DNA from: a virus
IMG/VR virus record: IMGVR_UViG_3300022187_000208
Coordinates: 1-25,638 of that record
Direction: 5' to 3' (one strand)
Length of the DNA stretch: 25,638 nucleotides
Shown: piece by piece, positions 11,776-20,544 of the stretch
Layout of the letters: the number at the start of each line of letters is the position of its first letter
Position numbering within the stretch: position 1 is the stretch's first letter
Position numbers and translations under genes: made by a program
The notes under the pieces: generated by a model
Told to the model about the DNA's origin: nothing
Database searches by the model: none
What the model saw: only the letters and a program-made list of their open reading frames with translations

Positions 11776-14700
11776 CTATACTTCCTCTTAAGGGCATTAA
11801 GGATTAACCCTGAACCTTCAAAGGCATCAGGAACCTGCATAGTAGACTGATTAAGGGGTGGATTAACAATATCAGCAGCACCTGACTCTTCAACCATAGG
11901 GGGCTTAGGTATCTCTACCATGCCACCCGCCATATAACCTTCCCTGTCTTCACCATCCTGATAGAAAGGACTCTTACCTTCTTTCATCCGTTTCATGGCA
12001 TGTTCTTTAGCCTTAATGATGATTGACCTTGGGATGTTCTTAGCATTACCTTCAAGCTGCATGTTTGATAAGATCTCTACTTCTTCAGGAGTCAGTGTAG
12101 GAACCATAGTAGGGATTTCTATCTCTTCTCCTTCTATTTCTATTCCTACAGAAACCTCAGTCATGGTTCCACCCTGCACCTTATTTTCTACAGGCCCTAA
12201 ATAACCACGAGCAGATTTCTTAGCGCCATCTCGTCGGTACATAGAAGGGTCTTCTTCTACTCTACCACCTTCTGAGTACTTACTACGGAGCCTTACAAGG
12301 CCTCCCATAGCCTTAGATACCCTAGGGTCTGTTATATCAAAGGACTCTGCTCTGGTGGACTTGAGTTGATTACCACTAAACAATATCCAAGACTTCCTTG
12401 ATGACCCTACACCCGCAGCCTCAATAGTATTATTGTACTCGATAGAATCAAATCCAAAGTCTTTAAACCAATCCTGTAGTTCTCTGTTAACCTTATAGAC
12501 TGCCGCTTCATACAGGGTTTTGTCCTTAACAGAATCACTATAAGCTTCTTTAGGTACTTCTATTTCACTAAGCTTTGCCAACTCAGTATCAGATATCGGT
12601 CTATTAAGCTGCTTCTCAACGGCTTGCATAAGAGGGTGCATCTCTTTGTTAACACGTACTCTGTAGCTTTCGATAACAGCATCTACTGCGTCTATGTTAA
12701 CATTAAAGTTCTTCATCTCTGAGACAAGTCCTGAGGTATCGGAGTCCCGCATTTTGGTGATGATATAGTCTTGGATCAGATCAATGGCTTCATCATCTTC
12801 TGCATCAAACACAGTAGAGTAGTTGATGTTTTTGTAAATAGCTTCTGCTGCTTCCATCGGGCGGTACATTCGACTGCGGTACTCTGATCGTCCTAACATA
12901 TCAGGTATCAAATCCTGAGCAGCCCAGCCACTAGGCATATCTACATCTACAATTAATGGGTTCTTAATGCTGATGTAGTAGTCTGAGATAGAAGGGGCAG
13001 GTGCGCTTCCTCGCGTTTGTATAGATTCAGATTCAAAAAGCCTCTTACCTATTTTAAAGTTATAAAACGAAGGGGGCATTTTAGTCTGTATTAAGTTGGA
13101 GTCTCGCCACCGTACTGTATCTTCAATATATTTATCAAAAGATTCTAGGTCGTTGTAGTTAAGAGTGAGTTCTCCATTATCTCCTTTAGTAAATGACGGT
13201 ACTTCCTCTAGTAGTTCCTCGTAATCAGGCTTACTTGAAATAATCTCATCAAAATATTTTGACTCTGCGGGAGTTAGTGTCACGCTTTTCTTTACTGACC
13301 CAAACATCTTCTCAGGATCTGTCTCGGCTAACATACGCTCTCTGGCTTCTGGAGAGAGGTTCCTGTCAGTTGTGTTATCTACATAGCGTATAACATCATC
13401 CCCATAGAGGATAGCTTCAGCCTGTACAGGATCATCTGCTACGTGTATGCCAATCTCTCTTGGGTTCTCACCTGCGTTAACCAACTCACGAGTAGGCTTA
13501 TCGTTAGTAGTTGCACGAAAGACTTTCTCTTTGTGCTTAGAACCACGCATAAATTTAGAGGGGTTAGCTTCTGGCGTAGGAAATACATCAGGAAAGGCTA
13601 TAGATTTATCTCCTTCTTCAGACAGTAACTTCGTAGGTCTAGTCTTAACATAGTCAAATGAGTCTGGGTCGGCCTGTTCAGACCACCTAATGCCGGGGCC
13701 TGATCCGTGTTCTGAAGAAATAAATCTAACAGGAACTTTAGTAACACCCTTAGCCTTAAGAGCATTCATCCTGTGTCTACCTTCGTGACCTACGACTTTA
13801 GCAGTACCTTCTCCGTCATTCTCAAACTTAAGGAAAGGTACATCATCGAACTTACCGCCTTCATCTAGGTGCTCGACAAGCTTTGTAGTACTCTTTCCGA
13901 ACTCAGTATCATCACCTAGTTTTCTAGCCATGTCAAGGAATTCGTCTGGAGACATGAGCACTACAGTCTCTCTGGACTTATGTTTAATAGAGAGAGAATC
14001 AAAAGCTACATCGTTAAAGTACTCAGCCCCTTCCATCTGCTTAACGTCAGACATCTTAGGTAAGCGTTTAGGGGTTTCTCTAACCCTACGCACAATCGAG
14101 TCAGGCACTGGACGTATGTGTTCATTCAAGAACTCAGCAGACTTCTCATCAATCAGAGTAAGTTTCTTAGCATACTTAAGGTCTTTACCTGAACTAAGAA
14201 TCTTGAACACCTCAGGATTAAGAGGCCCAGACGCTGCCATAGATTCCTTTAAGTTCTCTTGTGCTGCCTTACCTTGAGGTGCTGTATCGTAGTAAACATC
14301 AGCATCGTCTATAGTACGCCACATCTCCTTAGCTTCGGGGCCTAAGTTCTTAGCAGCATACAAGGGCCTGTATCCATCGTTGTAGGTATTCAATACCTCG
14401 TCACGAGTGTATAGGATTATATCGTCATACTCATCCTTCGTAATGTCCGTCTTAATCGGACTCTCGCCCTTAGCCATCTGAACATTATCCACCTCAACCA
14501 TATGAGAGAAGTTCAGTTTCTGGTCTTCGCTTATGCCGTACTTCTTCATAAGCTCATCACCCTCGAAGGAATCTAGCGGGATGATTCTATGTACGTCACC
14601 TCGATCATACGTACCCTTACGCTGCTGCCTATGCTTAGGCGTAGACTTATTGCTTACCATGAAAGAGATCTCGACAGGTTTGTCAAGGTCTTCCGTCTTC

Positions 14701-17700
14701 AGCGGGTTTCCTGCTAGACTTTCTAGCGCCCTCATGTTAGCTACTTCAGGAGTATCTGGCCTAAATAGGTGGCGCAAGTGAGGGACAATAGTCTTAGATA
14801 CCTTAGATGCTAAGCCTCCAAGAACAAAACCTATCCTATCTGCTGTATCGCTATAAGATTCTCCAGTGTAAGGGTTTCTTCGTTCAGTAGGATCAGAAGG
14901 AAGGCCCGGAAAATCTACTACACCGCCTTCAGCAAAAGCACCTCTTGAACTTTTACCGCCGCCTATTTTACCATCAAACCCCAGATCTTTATCTAGTTCT
15001 CTAAGCCACTTATCATACGCTTGCCGAGTTCCCTTACCACCAATAGCGTCCATAGCGGCATAGCCGGGAATCATTGTCCCAGCAGTACCCATAGGGCCTG
15101 ATCCATATCTAATAGACCTAGCTATATGACTAGGTAAGGGACCAAACATCCCGACACCATGCCCCACAATACCGTACCTATCTCCAGCTTGTTTAGATCT
15201 TAAAGCTACGTCAGCTATGATACCGTGTCCACCCCACCTAACCACGCTGTCTACTAAGATTTCATCGGGGTCTTTATTAAGAGACTCTCCTTGGCTTCTA
15301 GTCATGTTACCAATCGTAGCAACTGCGGTCATGACCCCTGCTGTCCCCAAAGTCCTAGCATTCTGGACAAGAGCATCATCCCCTCCTAAACTCCTAGCCA
15401 TCTTCTTCAATACCACATTTGAGAAAGCCGTGGGATAACTCATTAACTGGAACAACAGACCAGTAAACGGGTGGTTCATCACGTTAGGTTTAAGAACATT
15501 CGTTCTATTAGGGTGCAGGATAACACCAGACGTATAACGTGCAGCCGCCCTCTCGATGCTCTTGAAGTACGCATCGTCCTTAAGAGCACCGCGAGTAACC
15601 CACTCAATACCTTCTTCGGGGGAGATACCTAAGTCAGCCAACTCATTAAGCAATCGAGTCCTTCTAGCTGCTCTCATGTACGGCTTAGCGCCTGCATGTG
15701 CTGCGTCCTTAGCAAGCTCCTTCAGGTTCGTCTGTACAATATCATGTCCTGCGTGATAAGCACTCATCTCTACGAACTTCGTCCAGTCCGTAAGGGCAGT
15801 AACTTTAAAGAAACCGTTCTGGAGCTTACGTGCTGTCTTGCTCGACATCTTATAGCCTGTCAAGCCTTCTACTCTGTCCTGTGCTGCTCGGCTAGTAGCA
15901 ATATTAAACCTAGCCATCGTATCCCAAATTTCTGGCTTAGTCATATTGTGTTTGACTTGCAGAGTTTCTAGCATATCAAGACCAAGCTTTTTATTAGCTT
16001 TAGCCACCATACTATTATAGCCAGTTACAGCACCATAAGCTGTTGTTTTACCTGCAACTTTAAGAGAAGACCCTACACCTTTAATCGCTTGAGTAGGTGT
16101 GGCGTTTAAGGTTAACAGGGCCACCTCAGACAGGGACGAGAGCGTTGCTAAAGGAAGCAACGACATCTGGTATCCAAGCATTACCCCATCTACCCACGGC
16201 TTGAAGGTGGGCGAGATACCTTGTACTTCGTTGGCTGCAATCTGATAGGTTTGGTTAAGTAGGTTCCTCTCACCCGCCGATAAGCCTGCGCCTTCTGCTC
16301 TAATTCCAGAAGCCTCCAGCTCTAGGGCAATATTATCCAACCATTTCTCATTAAACTGAGCGCCGTTCTTAACGCCTAAGGTTTCTACTAAACCAAGTTT
16401 ATGTCCATGATCAAAGATATAGTCCAGCATAACTTCCTCAACATTATTGTCAAGGAATTTAGAGAACATATTATCGTCTTTAATATCTTCAAGGGATCTT
16501 GAAGGAGAGAACGCTGGTCTTCCTGCCTCCAATGATTGCCCCTCATTAGAGACAGCCAACATATCACGGTATATTTTAGAAGCTACTTGTCTAGCATTAA
16601 CTAGCGTCTTTGTTTCAGGATCAATCTTTGGCTTTGCTTGCCCAGACGCAACCAGAAGATCAAGGAACTCTTCTCTGTTTTCTTGCATGACCTTCCGGTT
16701 CCAGACACGAGGCACGTAGTTCTCGTGAAAACCTATGTCGATATCCAGTGCCTTAGCATGGCCGTGCATAAGGTCGAGGTTTTCTCTAATCTGATCGCCT
16801 GCTTTTTTAATAGCGTCATCAGGGTATTGACCATCAAAAGATAGCTCCCCGCCTCGGAGGTAGTACATCAAGCGATTATTAACTGAATCATCTACCTTGT
16901 TAGTCAGCGGATCTTTAAGAGTATCGAATGCTTTCTTAAAGTTTACTGCGTAATGACCAGTGATTTCATTGACAGCCTCGCCCATAGTTCGACCAGCTAC
17001 CTCACGCTCTCCTCGTAACGGACGAGCCATATCATAGGACAGAGAATTCATCAGCTTCTTAGCAGTGGGAGAGTATTTGGATAACTCTACAAGAGCGCCC
17101 GTAGGCTTACCATACGTTTTAGCTAAAGCATACCTAGCTTTTTGTGTAGCTTCAAAGACCGTAGGGCTGTTCATTATTTCTTGAAACTTACCACTAGACT
17201 TTACAACCACATCGTCTACAATCTCGTCAGTCTCCATGAACTTATCGACTGCGCGGCTATCGAGATACCTACCACCAGCCCATCCCAACGTGCCGCCTAA
17301 GACCGTACCAGTACCTGTTGTAATCAGGTTCTGCTCAAAGTCAAACTCTTCTTTGGCACCAACATTAATATCAGTGATCTGCTCGGCTGCGTCAATCGCA
17401 CCGGAACCAGCACCGGCCTCAATAGCCCCGAAGGAAGCACCCTTTAAGGCGATATTTCTTTTAACCTGCTCTTGTGTAATCTTATTTGCAGTAAGCATCA
17501 TAAGTTGACGCGTTGTTACACTCGTACCGCCAGTGAACGCAGCAGTTAACAGAGCTACTTGTGATATCGGGTCAGTAATACCCTGATAAGTATACTCAAA
17601 GATAGCATCTCTCCACTCAGCAAACCCCTCAAGCTCAGCGTTATCAAACATATCTTTAAGCTCGAAGTAAGCTTGTGCTTCTTCAGGCGACCAGACTTTT

Positions 17701-18125
17701 GATTCAATCGCCATCTGGATAGCTTCTGTAGTATTAGCGCCTCTTGCCCTAAAAGCTTCTATAGCACTCATACCCCCAAGAGCTAAGCCTGCTTTTTCTG
17801 ATAGTTCAATAAACCTCTCATCAGATTCTAGCTCAGTGATGCTCATCTGCTCAGGGTCTTCGATCAAAAACTCATAGGCTTCTTCTCCCCACTTAGAGAG
17901 CTTCTCGCCTATTGTCTGAGGTTTTTCTTCGGGCGCAACGACCTGAGCTTGCTCTATAGAATCAGCTTCGTCAATACTAAACCCAGATTTAAATTCTTCT
18001 TCTTCGTTTAGAGAGAAGCCGGATTTAAACTCATACTCATCTGTTTTAAATCCAGACTCAAACTGAGCATCGTCTTCTTCCCCTAGGCTGAACCCGGAGG
18101 TAAACTCATAATCTTGGTCAGACAA
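11772..18125 (-). CDS. Giant multidomain internal-virion-like protein, 2117 aa
   Basis: The largest gene here. Residues 8-52 carry four imperfect copies of EF-SGFS. Residues about 70-1050 are mostly helical with Gly/Ala-rich hydrophobic patches (196-206, 270-286, 650-700) and HENYVPRVWNR (467-477), as in large phage ejection or polyvalent proteins. Residues 1363-1470 contain VVGHEGRHRMNALKAKG with VPVRFIS, resembling ParB/sulfiredoxin-fold domains. Residues 1534-1935 resemble ADP-ribosyltransferase-like polyvalent domains (IGIHVADDP, YYISIKNPLIVDVD, GFDSIEYNN, LFSGNQLKS). The end (1969-2012) has GGTMTEVSVG and IPTMVPTLTPEE. The start is TTG at 18125, supported by GAGAGG 7-8 bases upstream; the next Met is at residue 94. 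It probably enters the host with the DNA. Domain calls are by eye. Confidence 0.75.
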   Translation of the reverse strand: MSDQDYEFTSGFSLGEEDDAQFESGFKTDEYEFKSGFSLNEEEEFKSGFSIDEADSIEQAQVVAPEEKPQTIGEKLSKWGEEAYEFLIEDPEQMSITELESDERFIELSEKAGLALGGMSAIEAFRARGANTTEAIQMAIESKVWSPEEAQAYFELKDMFDNAELEGFAEWRDAIFEYTYQGITDPISQVALLTAAFTGGTSVTTRQLMMLTANKITQEQVKRNIALKGASFGAIEAGAGSGAIDAAEQITDINVGAKEEFDFEQNLITTGTGTVLGGTLGWAGGRYLDSRAVDKFMETDEIVDDVVVKSSGKFQEIMNSPTVFEATQKARYALAKTYGKPTGALVELSKYSPTAKKLMNSLSYDMARPLRGEREVAGRTMGEAVNEITGHYAVNFKKAFDTLKDPLTNKVDDSVNNRLMYYLRGGELSFDGQYPDDAIKKAGDQIRENLDLMHGHAKALDIDIGFHENYVPRVWNRKVMQENREEFLDLLVASGQAKPKIDPETKTLVNARQVASKIYRDMLAVSNEGQSLEAGRPAFSPSRSLEDIKDDNMFSKFLDNNVEEVMLDYIFDHGHKLGLVETLGVKNGAQFNEKWLDNIALELEASGIRAEGAGLSAGERNLLNQTYQIAANEVQGISPTFKPWVDGVMLGYQMSLLPLATLSSLSEVALLTLNATPTQAIKGVGSSLKVAGKTTAYGAVTGYNSMVAKANKKLGLDMLETLQVKHNMTKPEIWDTMARFNIATSRAAQDRVEGLTGYKMSSKTARKLQNGFFKVTALTDWTKFVEMSAYHAGHDIVQTNLKELAKDAAHAGAKPYMRAARRTRLLNELADLGISPEEGIEWVTRGALKDDAYFKSIERAAARYTSGVILHPNRTNVLKPNVMNHPFTGLLFQLMSYPTAFSNVVLKKMARSLGGDDALVQNARTLGTAGVMTAVATIGNMTRSQGESLNKDPDEILVDSVVRWGGHGIIADVALRSKQAGDRYGIVGHGVGMFGPLPSHIARSIRYGSGPMGTAGTMIPGYAAMDAIGGKGTRQAYDKWLRELDKDLGFDGKIGGGKSSRGAFAEGGVVDFPGLPSDPTERRNPYTGESYSDTADRIGFVLGGLASKVSKTIVPHLRHLFRPDTPEVANMRALESLAGNPLKTEDLDKPVEISFMVSNKSTPKHRQQRKGTYDRGDVHRIIPLDSFEGDELMKKYGISEDQKLNFSHMVEVDNVQMAKGESPIKTDITKDEYDDIILYTRDEVLNTYNDGYRPLYAAKNLGPEAKEMWRTIDDADVYYDTAPQGKAAQENLKESMAASGPLNPEVFKILSSGKDLKYAKKLTLIDEKSAEFLNEHIRPVPDSIVRRVRETPKRLPKMSDVKQMEGAEYFNDVAFDSLSIKHKSRETVVLMSPDEFLDMARKLGDDTEFGKSTTKLVEHLDEGGKFDDVPFLKFENDGEGTAKVVGHEGRHRMNALKAKGVTKVPVRFISSEHGSGPGIRWSEQADPDSFDYVKTRPTKLLSEEGDKSIAFPDVFPTPEANPSKFMRGSKHKEKVFRATTNDKPTRELVNAGENPREIGIHVADDPVQAEAILYGDDVIRYVDNTTDRNLSPEARERMLAETDPEKMFGSVKKSVTLTPAESKYFDEIISSKPDYEELLEEVPSFTKGDNGELTLNYNDLESFDKYIEDTVRWRDSNLIQTKMPPSFYNFKIGKRLFESESIQTRGSAPAPSISDYYISIKNPLIVDVDMPSGWAAQDLIPDMLGRSEYRSRMYRPMEAAEAIYKNINYSTVFDAEDDEAIDLIQDYIITKMRDSDTSGLVSEMKNFNVNIDAVDAVIESYRVRVNKEMHPLMQAVEKQLNRPISDTELAKLSEIEVPKEAYSDSVKDKTLYEAAVYKVNRELQDWFKDFGFDSIEYNNTIEAAGVGSSRKSWILFSGNQLKSTRAESFDITDPRVSKAMGGLVRLRSKYSEGGRVEEDPSMYRRDGAKKSARGYLGPVENKVQGGTMTEVSVGIEIEGEEIEIPTMVPTLTPEEVEILSNMQLEGNAKNIPRSIIIKAKEHAMKRMKEGKSPFYQDGEDREGYMAGGMVEIPKPPMVEESGAADIVNPPLNQSTMQVPDAFEGSGLILNALKRKYR
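17970..18104 (-). repeat. Four imperfect EF-SGFS peptide repeats at the N terminus
   Basis: Residues 8-52 of the 2117-aa protein contain FTSGFSLGEED, FESGFKTDEY, FKSGFSLNEE and FKSGFSIDEA, spaced 14, 11 and 12 residues apart in an acidic, probably disordered tail. The DNA copies are similar but not identical, so the peptide rather than the DNA seems to be conserved. Confidence 0.75.
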
Positions 18126-18128
18126 AAT

Positions 18129-19937
18129 TTAGCCTCTCGTTTGAGAAAACTTTTTAAGGAAAGAATAGAACGAACCTTCCCCGGCGAGGGCGCTAGCATT
18201 ATACGTTTCTTTTTCTAAGTACCTAAGCCATGTCATATTTCCAGAAGCCTTAACAGCGTCGAGTCGGCCCACGAGCTTCTGCACTTCCTCTGGAGTCATG
18301 GATTTAATTTCTTCGTAGTGCTTCTGTCCGGCCCCCATCAGAGCCTCGAAGTCTTTCTTAGAAATCACCGCTTCGTTAGATTCTGCAATAGCAACAATAA
18401 CTTCGACACCTGAGTTAATGACAGGTTTAAGGTGCGCGCTAGGATCACCCCCTTCCCAACTGTCCCAAAAAGTACCGATATCTATCTCTTTAATAGCACG
18501 ATTAGCAAACGCTTGGCCCGTAACACGACTAAGATCTACTTGGTACTCTGTCTCTAGTTGACGAGTTCGCTTTGCTGTAGCATCTAGCACAAGCTGAAAC
18601 CCAGAGTTATCTTCGCCTCCGAACCGAATCTTATCGTCAAGAGTATCAGTATATTCTTCTAAAGCAGCTTTGTTTTCTTCACCGAAGTAGGGAGAAATCC
18701 TAGACTGAAACTCATCGAGGTCTTCTTTAGGGAGTCGCTGAAAGTCAGCAGGCTTATCCACTTTAATTGTTTTAGTAGATCCTCCAGCCTGATCAGATAC
18801 CATTGTTGTTGTCACCTTAAAGGTAATACCGTTGATATCTTCAAGAGATTCAGCAGTTTCTGTCACAGGCCAGAAGCCAGCGAGACTACCATACTTAGCT
18901 TGGTCGGCTTCGTTCACAAACTTAGCCCCGCTAGATTCAATAACCGTATTACCAGTAGGATCTACCGTCTTTGTTACATCCCGGTACATCTCCACGCCTT
19001 TGTGGATAAAGGTTTCTTGCTTAGTCTCTGTTTTAGATTCTTTATATGCCTCAAAGAGTCTACGATCTTCTTCTGTAGGAAACTCGTAGTCAGTCTTCTT
19101 AGTGCCATCTGAAGCTTCTCGTGTAACTTTAAAAGAACGGAACGGCCTCTCGTCACTAGGAAGCTGCTCGTCCCTTGCGGTTACCTTGAACACATTGGTT
19201 TCTACCTTAGCCAACTTATCCTTGTACTTAACATAGTTCTCAGCGGCAAAGTCATCACCTGTAGACAGCAGGACATTCTCAGCTTCATTAATAATCTTAG
19301 CACTCTGAGCATAAGGGCTTAATTCAAGAGACCTAAGGTACTCTCGTTGATAATCTTCTTTAGACTTACCACGGATTTTAGCGCCTATAATCTCAAACAT
19401 ACTATCAGGTCGTTTGTCTACACTGGCTAAATAAGCATCTCGTTCTTGTGCCGTACCCAACATAGGAATAGCAGCCCTAGCTTTCTCATGAGCGCCGTAC
19501 ATTTTCTCCGCAATCTTATAACCTTCTCCGTGGTAAAAAGATTCTAATTGCTTTTCGCTAGGTCTGTCAATACCCTGATCTCTGAAGTACTGGTCAGCCA
19601 TTGATTCGATACGAGGACGAACCTTAGTCGTGTAGAAGTAATCTACTCCGTTACCTTCAAACTTATCAATCTCTTTTTGTCTAGCTACTGTACGCTCGGC
19701 TGACATAAGGGCTGTATTGTGCTTAGCTCGTGCCGCAAATACACTTTCATTAGTAGCCCAATCCTTAACCTTATCATCAAAAAAAGATTTAGCTACTCCA
19801 GCCCCAAGCTGAAGACCCAGCCCCATCAACAGAGCCTTACGCTGATCTTTCTTAGCACGTTTCTCCTGCTTACGTACTCGCTCAATCTTACCAGAGAGTA
19901 AGCTCTCACCTAGTTCTGTAATGTCTGGTCTTGCCAT
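18129..19937 (-). CDS. Probable internal virion protein, 602 aa
   Basis: A 602-aa, highly charged, mostly helical protein without recognised enzyme motif. It starts MARPDITELGESLLSGKIER, has a basic coiled region at 17-34 and a short Gly/Leu-rich hydrophobic patch (ALLMGLGLQLGAGVAKSFF, about 35-53) that could meet a membrane. Its place between structural-type genes and directly before the 2117-aa gene matches that of T7 gp15 before gp16, and its size is close to gp15-type proteins, so an ejection-channel role is a fair inference. AGGA lies about 8 bases before the ATG. Four bases separate it from the 200-aa gene; 3 bases separate it from the TTG of the 2117-aa gene. Confidence 0.65.
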   Translation of the reverse strand: MARPDITELGESLLSGKIERVRKQEKRAKKDQRKALLMGLGLQLGAGVAKSFFDDKVKDWATNESVFAARAKHNTALMSAERTVARQKEIDKFEGNGVDYFYTTKVRPRIESMADQYFRDQGIDRPSEKQLESFYHGEGYKIAEKMYGAHEKARAAIPMLGTAQERDAYLASVDKRPDSMFEIIGAKIRGKSKEDYQREYLRSLELSPYAQSAKIINEAENVLLSTGDDFAAENYVKYKDKLAKVETNVFKVTARDEQLPSDERPFRSFKVTREASDGTKKTDYEFPTEEDRRLFEAYKESKTETKQETFIHKGVEMYRDVTKTVDPTGNTVIESSGAKFVNEADQAKYGSLAGFWPVTETAESLEDINGITFKVTTTMVSDQAGGSTKTIKVDKPADFQRLPKEDLDEFQSRISPYFGEENKAALEEYTDTLDDKIRFGGEDNSGFQLVLDATAKRTRQLETEYQVDLSRVTGQAFANRAIKEIDIGTFWDSWEGGDPSAHLKPVINSGVEVIVAIAESNEAVISKKDFEALMGAGQKHYEEIKSMTPEEVQKLVGRLDAVKASGNMTWLRYLEKETYNASALAGEGSFYSFLKKFSQTRG

Positions 19938-19941
19938 AATC

Positions 19942-20544
19942 TTATCCTAAAAGGGACTCTTCTTCAGGGGGCATATCTACCCCTTCATTGTCATTTAAAA
20001 CCTCTGCAGCAGGCTCAGATTGCGTCTGAGGGGCTAATAGAGAGGTAGGTGCCTCATCTATCTTATCCTCGATTTCTTTGGGTAAAGCACCTTGAGGTAC
20101 TTTCTTGGACTCTGGAGCCTTAGATGCTATAGCTTCTTTAAAGCTAGAGATATCAGTACTATCTTCATCCTCGTCAGGCTCATCATCAATTCTGAAGTCA
20201 ATCTCTGCTCGTTCAGCCAGTGCCATGAACATATAGGCTACAGGCTCAGCAAGCAGCAGCATCATGTCTGGGTTCCACTTACCAGCTCTAAACCCTTGAT
20301 ACAGAAGATTTTGTGTAAGCTCCATAACCGAAGCCTCCCCGGAATCGAGGAGGTTCATCATAGGCACATACGTATCTTCTTCAATGAGTTTCCCAAAGAC
20401 CCACTCCTGAGCCTGCTTGAGATTAGTAAACTGAGGAGGCTTCTCGTAAGCTGCTGGATTCTCAGGATCATTAGTCAAACTCTGGCCGGGGATGGGTCGT
20501 TGGAACTTAGCCATCTCCTCGGCTACTCTCATGTCTGTGCTCAT
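19942..20544 (-). CDS. Acidic virion-associated protein, 200 aa, unknown
   Basis: A 200-aa protein. The N terminus has FQRPIPGQSLTNDPENPAAY and KPPQF, a Pro-rich block I associate with marine phage structural-region proteins. A helical middle (60-117) is followed by a very acidic, low-complexity tail (DDEPDEDEDSTD, then Pro/Glu/Ala-rich), probably disordered. Placement between the 324-aa and 602-aa genes, with an ATGA overlap upstream, argues for a virion or assembly role. It might be a chaperone or scaffold for the helical proteins around it. Function is not known. Confidence 0.6.
   Translation of the reverse strand: MSTDMRVAEEMAKFQRPIPGQSLTNDPENPAAYEKPPQFTNLKQAQEWVFGKLIEEDTYVPMMNLLDSGEASVMELTQNLLYQGFRAGKWNPDMMLLLAEPVAYMFMALAERAEIDFRIDDEPDEDEDSTDISSFKEAIASKAPESKKVPQGALPKEIEDKIDEAPTSLLAPQTQSEPAAEVLNDNEGVDMPPEEESLLG

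Noticed and set aside
11995-17508. Several 60-115 codon plus-strand frames opposite the 2117-aa gene
   Set aside because: All lie antisense to one continuous reading frame, lack ribosome sites and have low-complexity Ser/Leu-rich translations typical of shadows.
14416-18203. Minus-strand TATAAT at 14416, 16014 and 18198 in the large late genes
   Set aside because: None has a TTGACA-like box 16-18 bases upstream; expected by chance in this AT-rich sequence.
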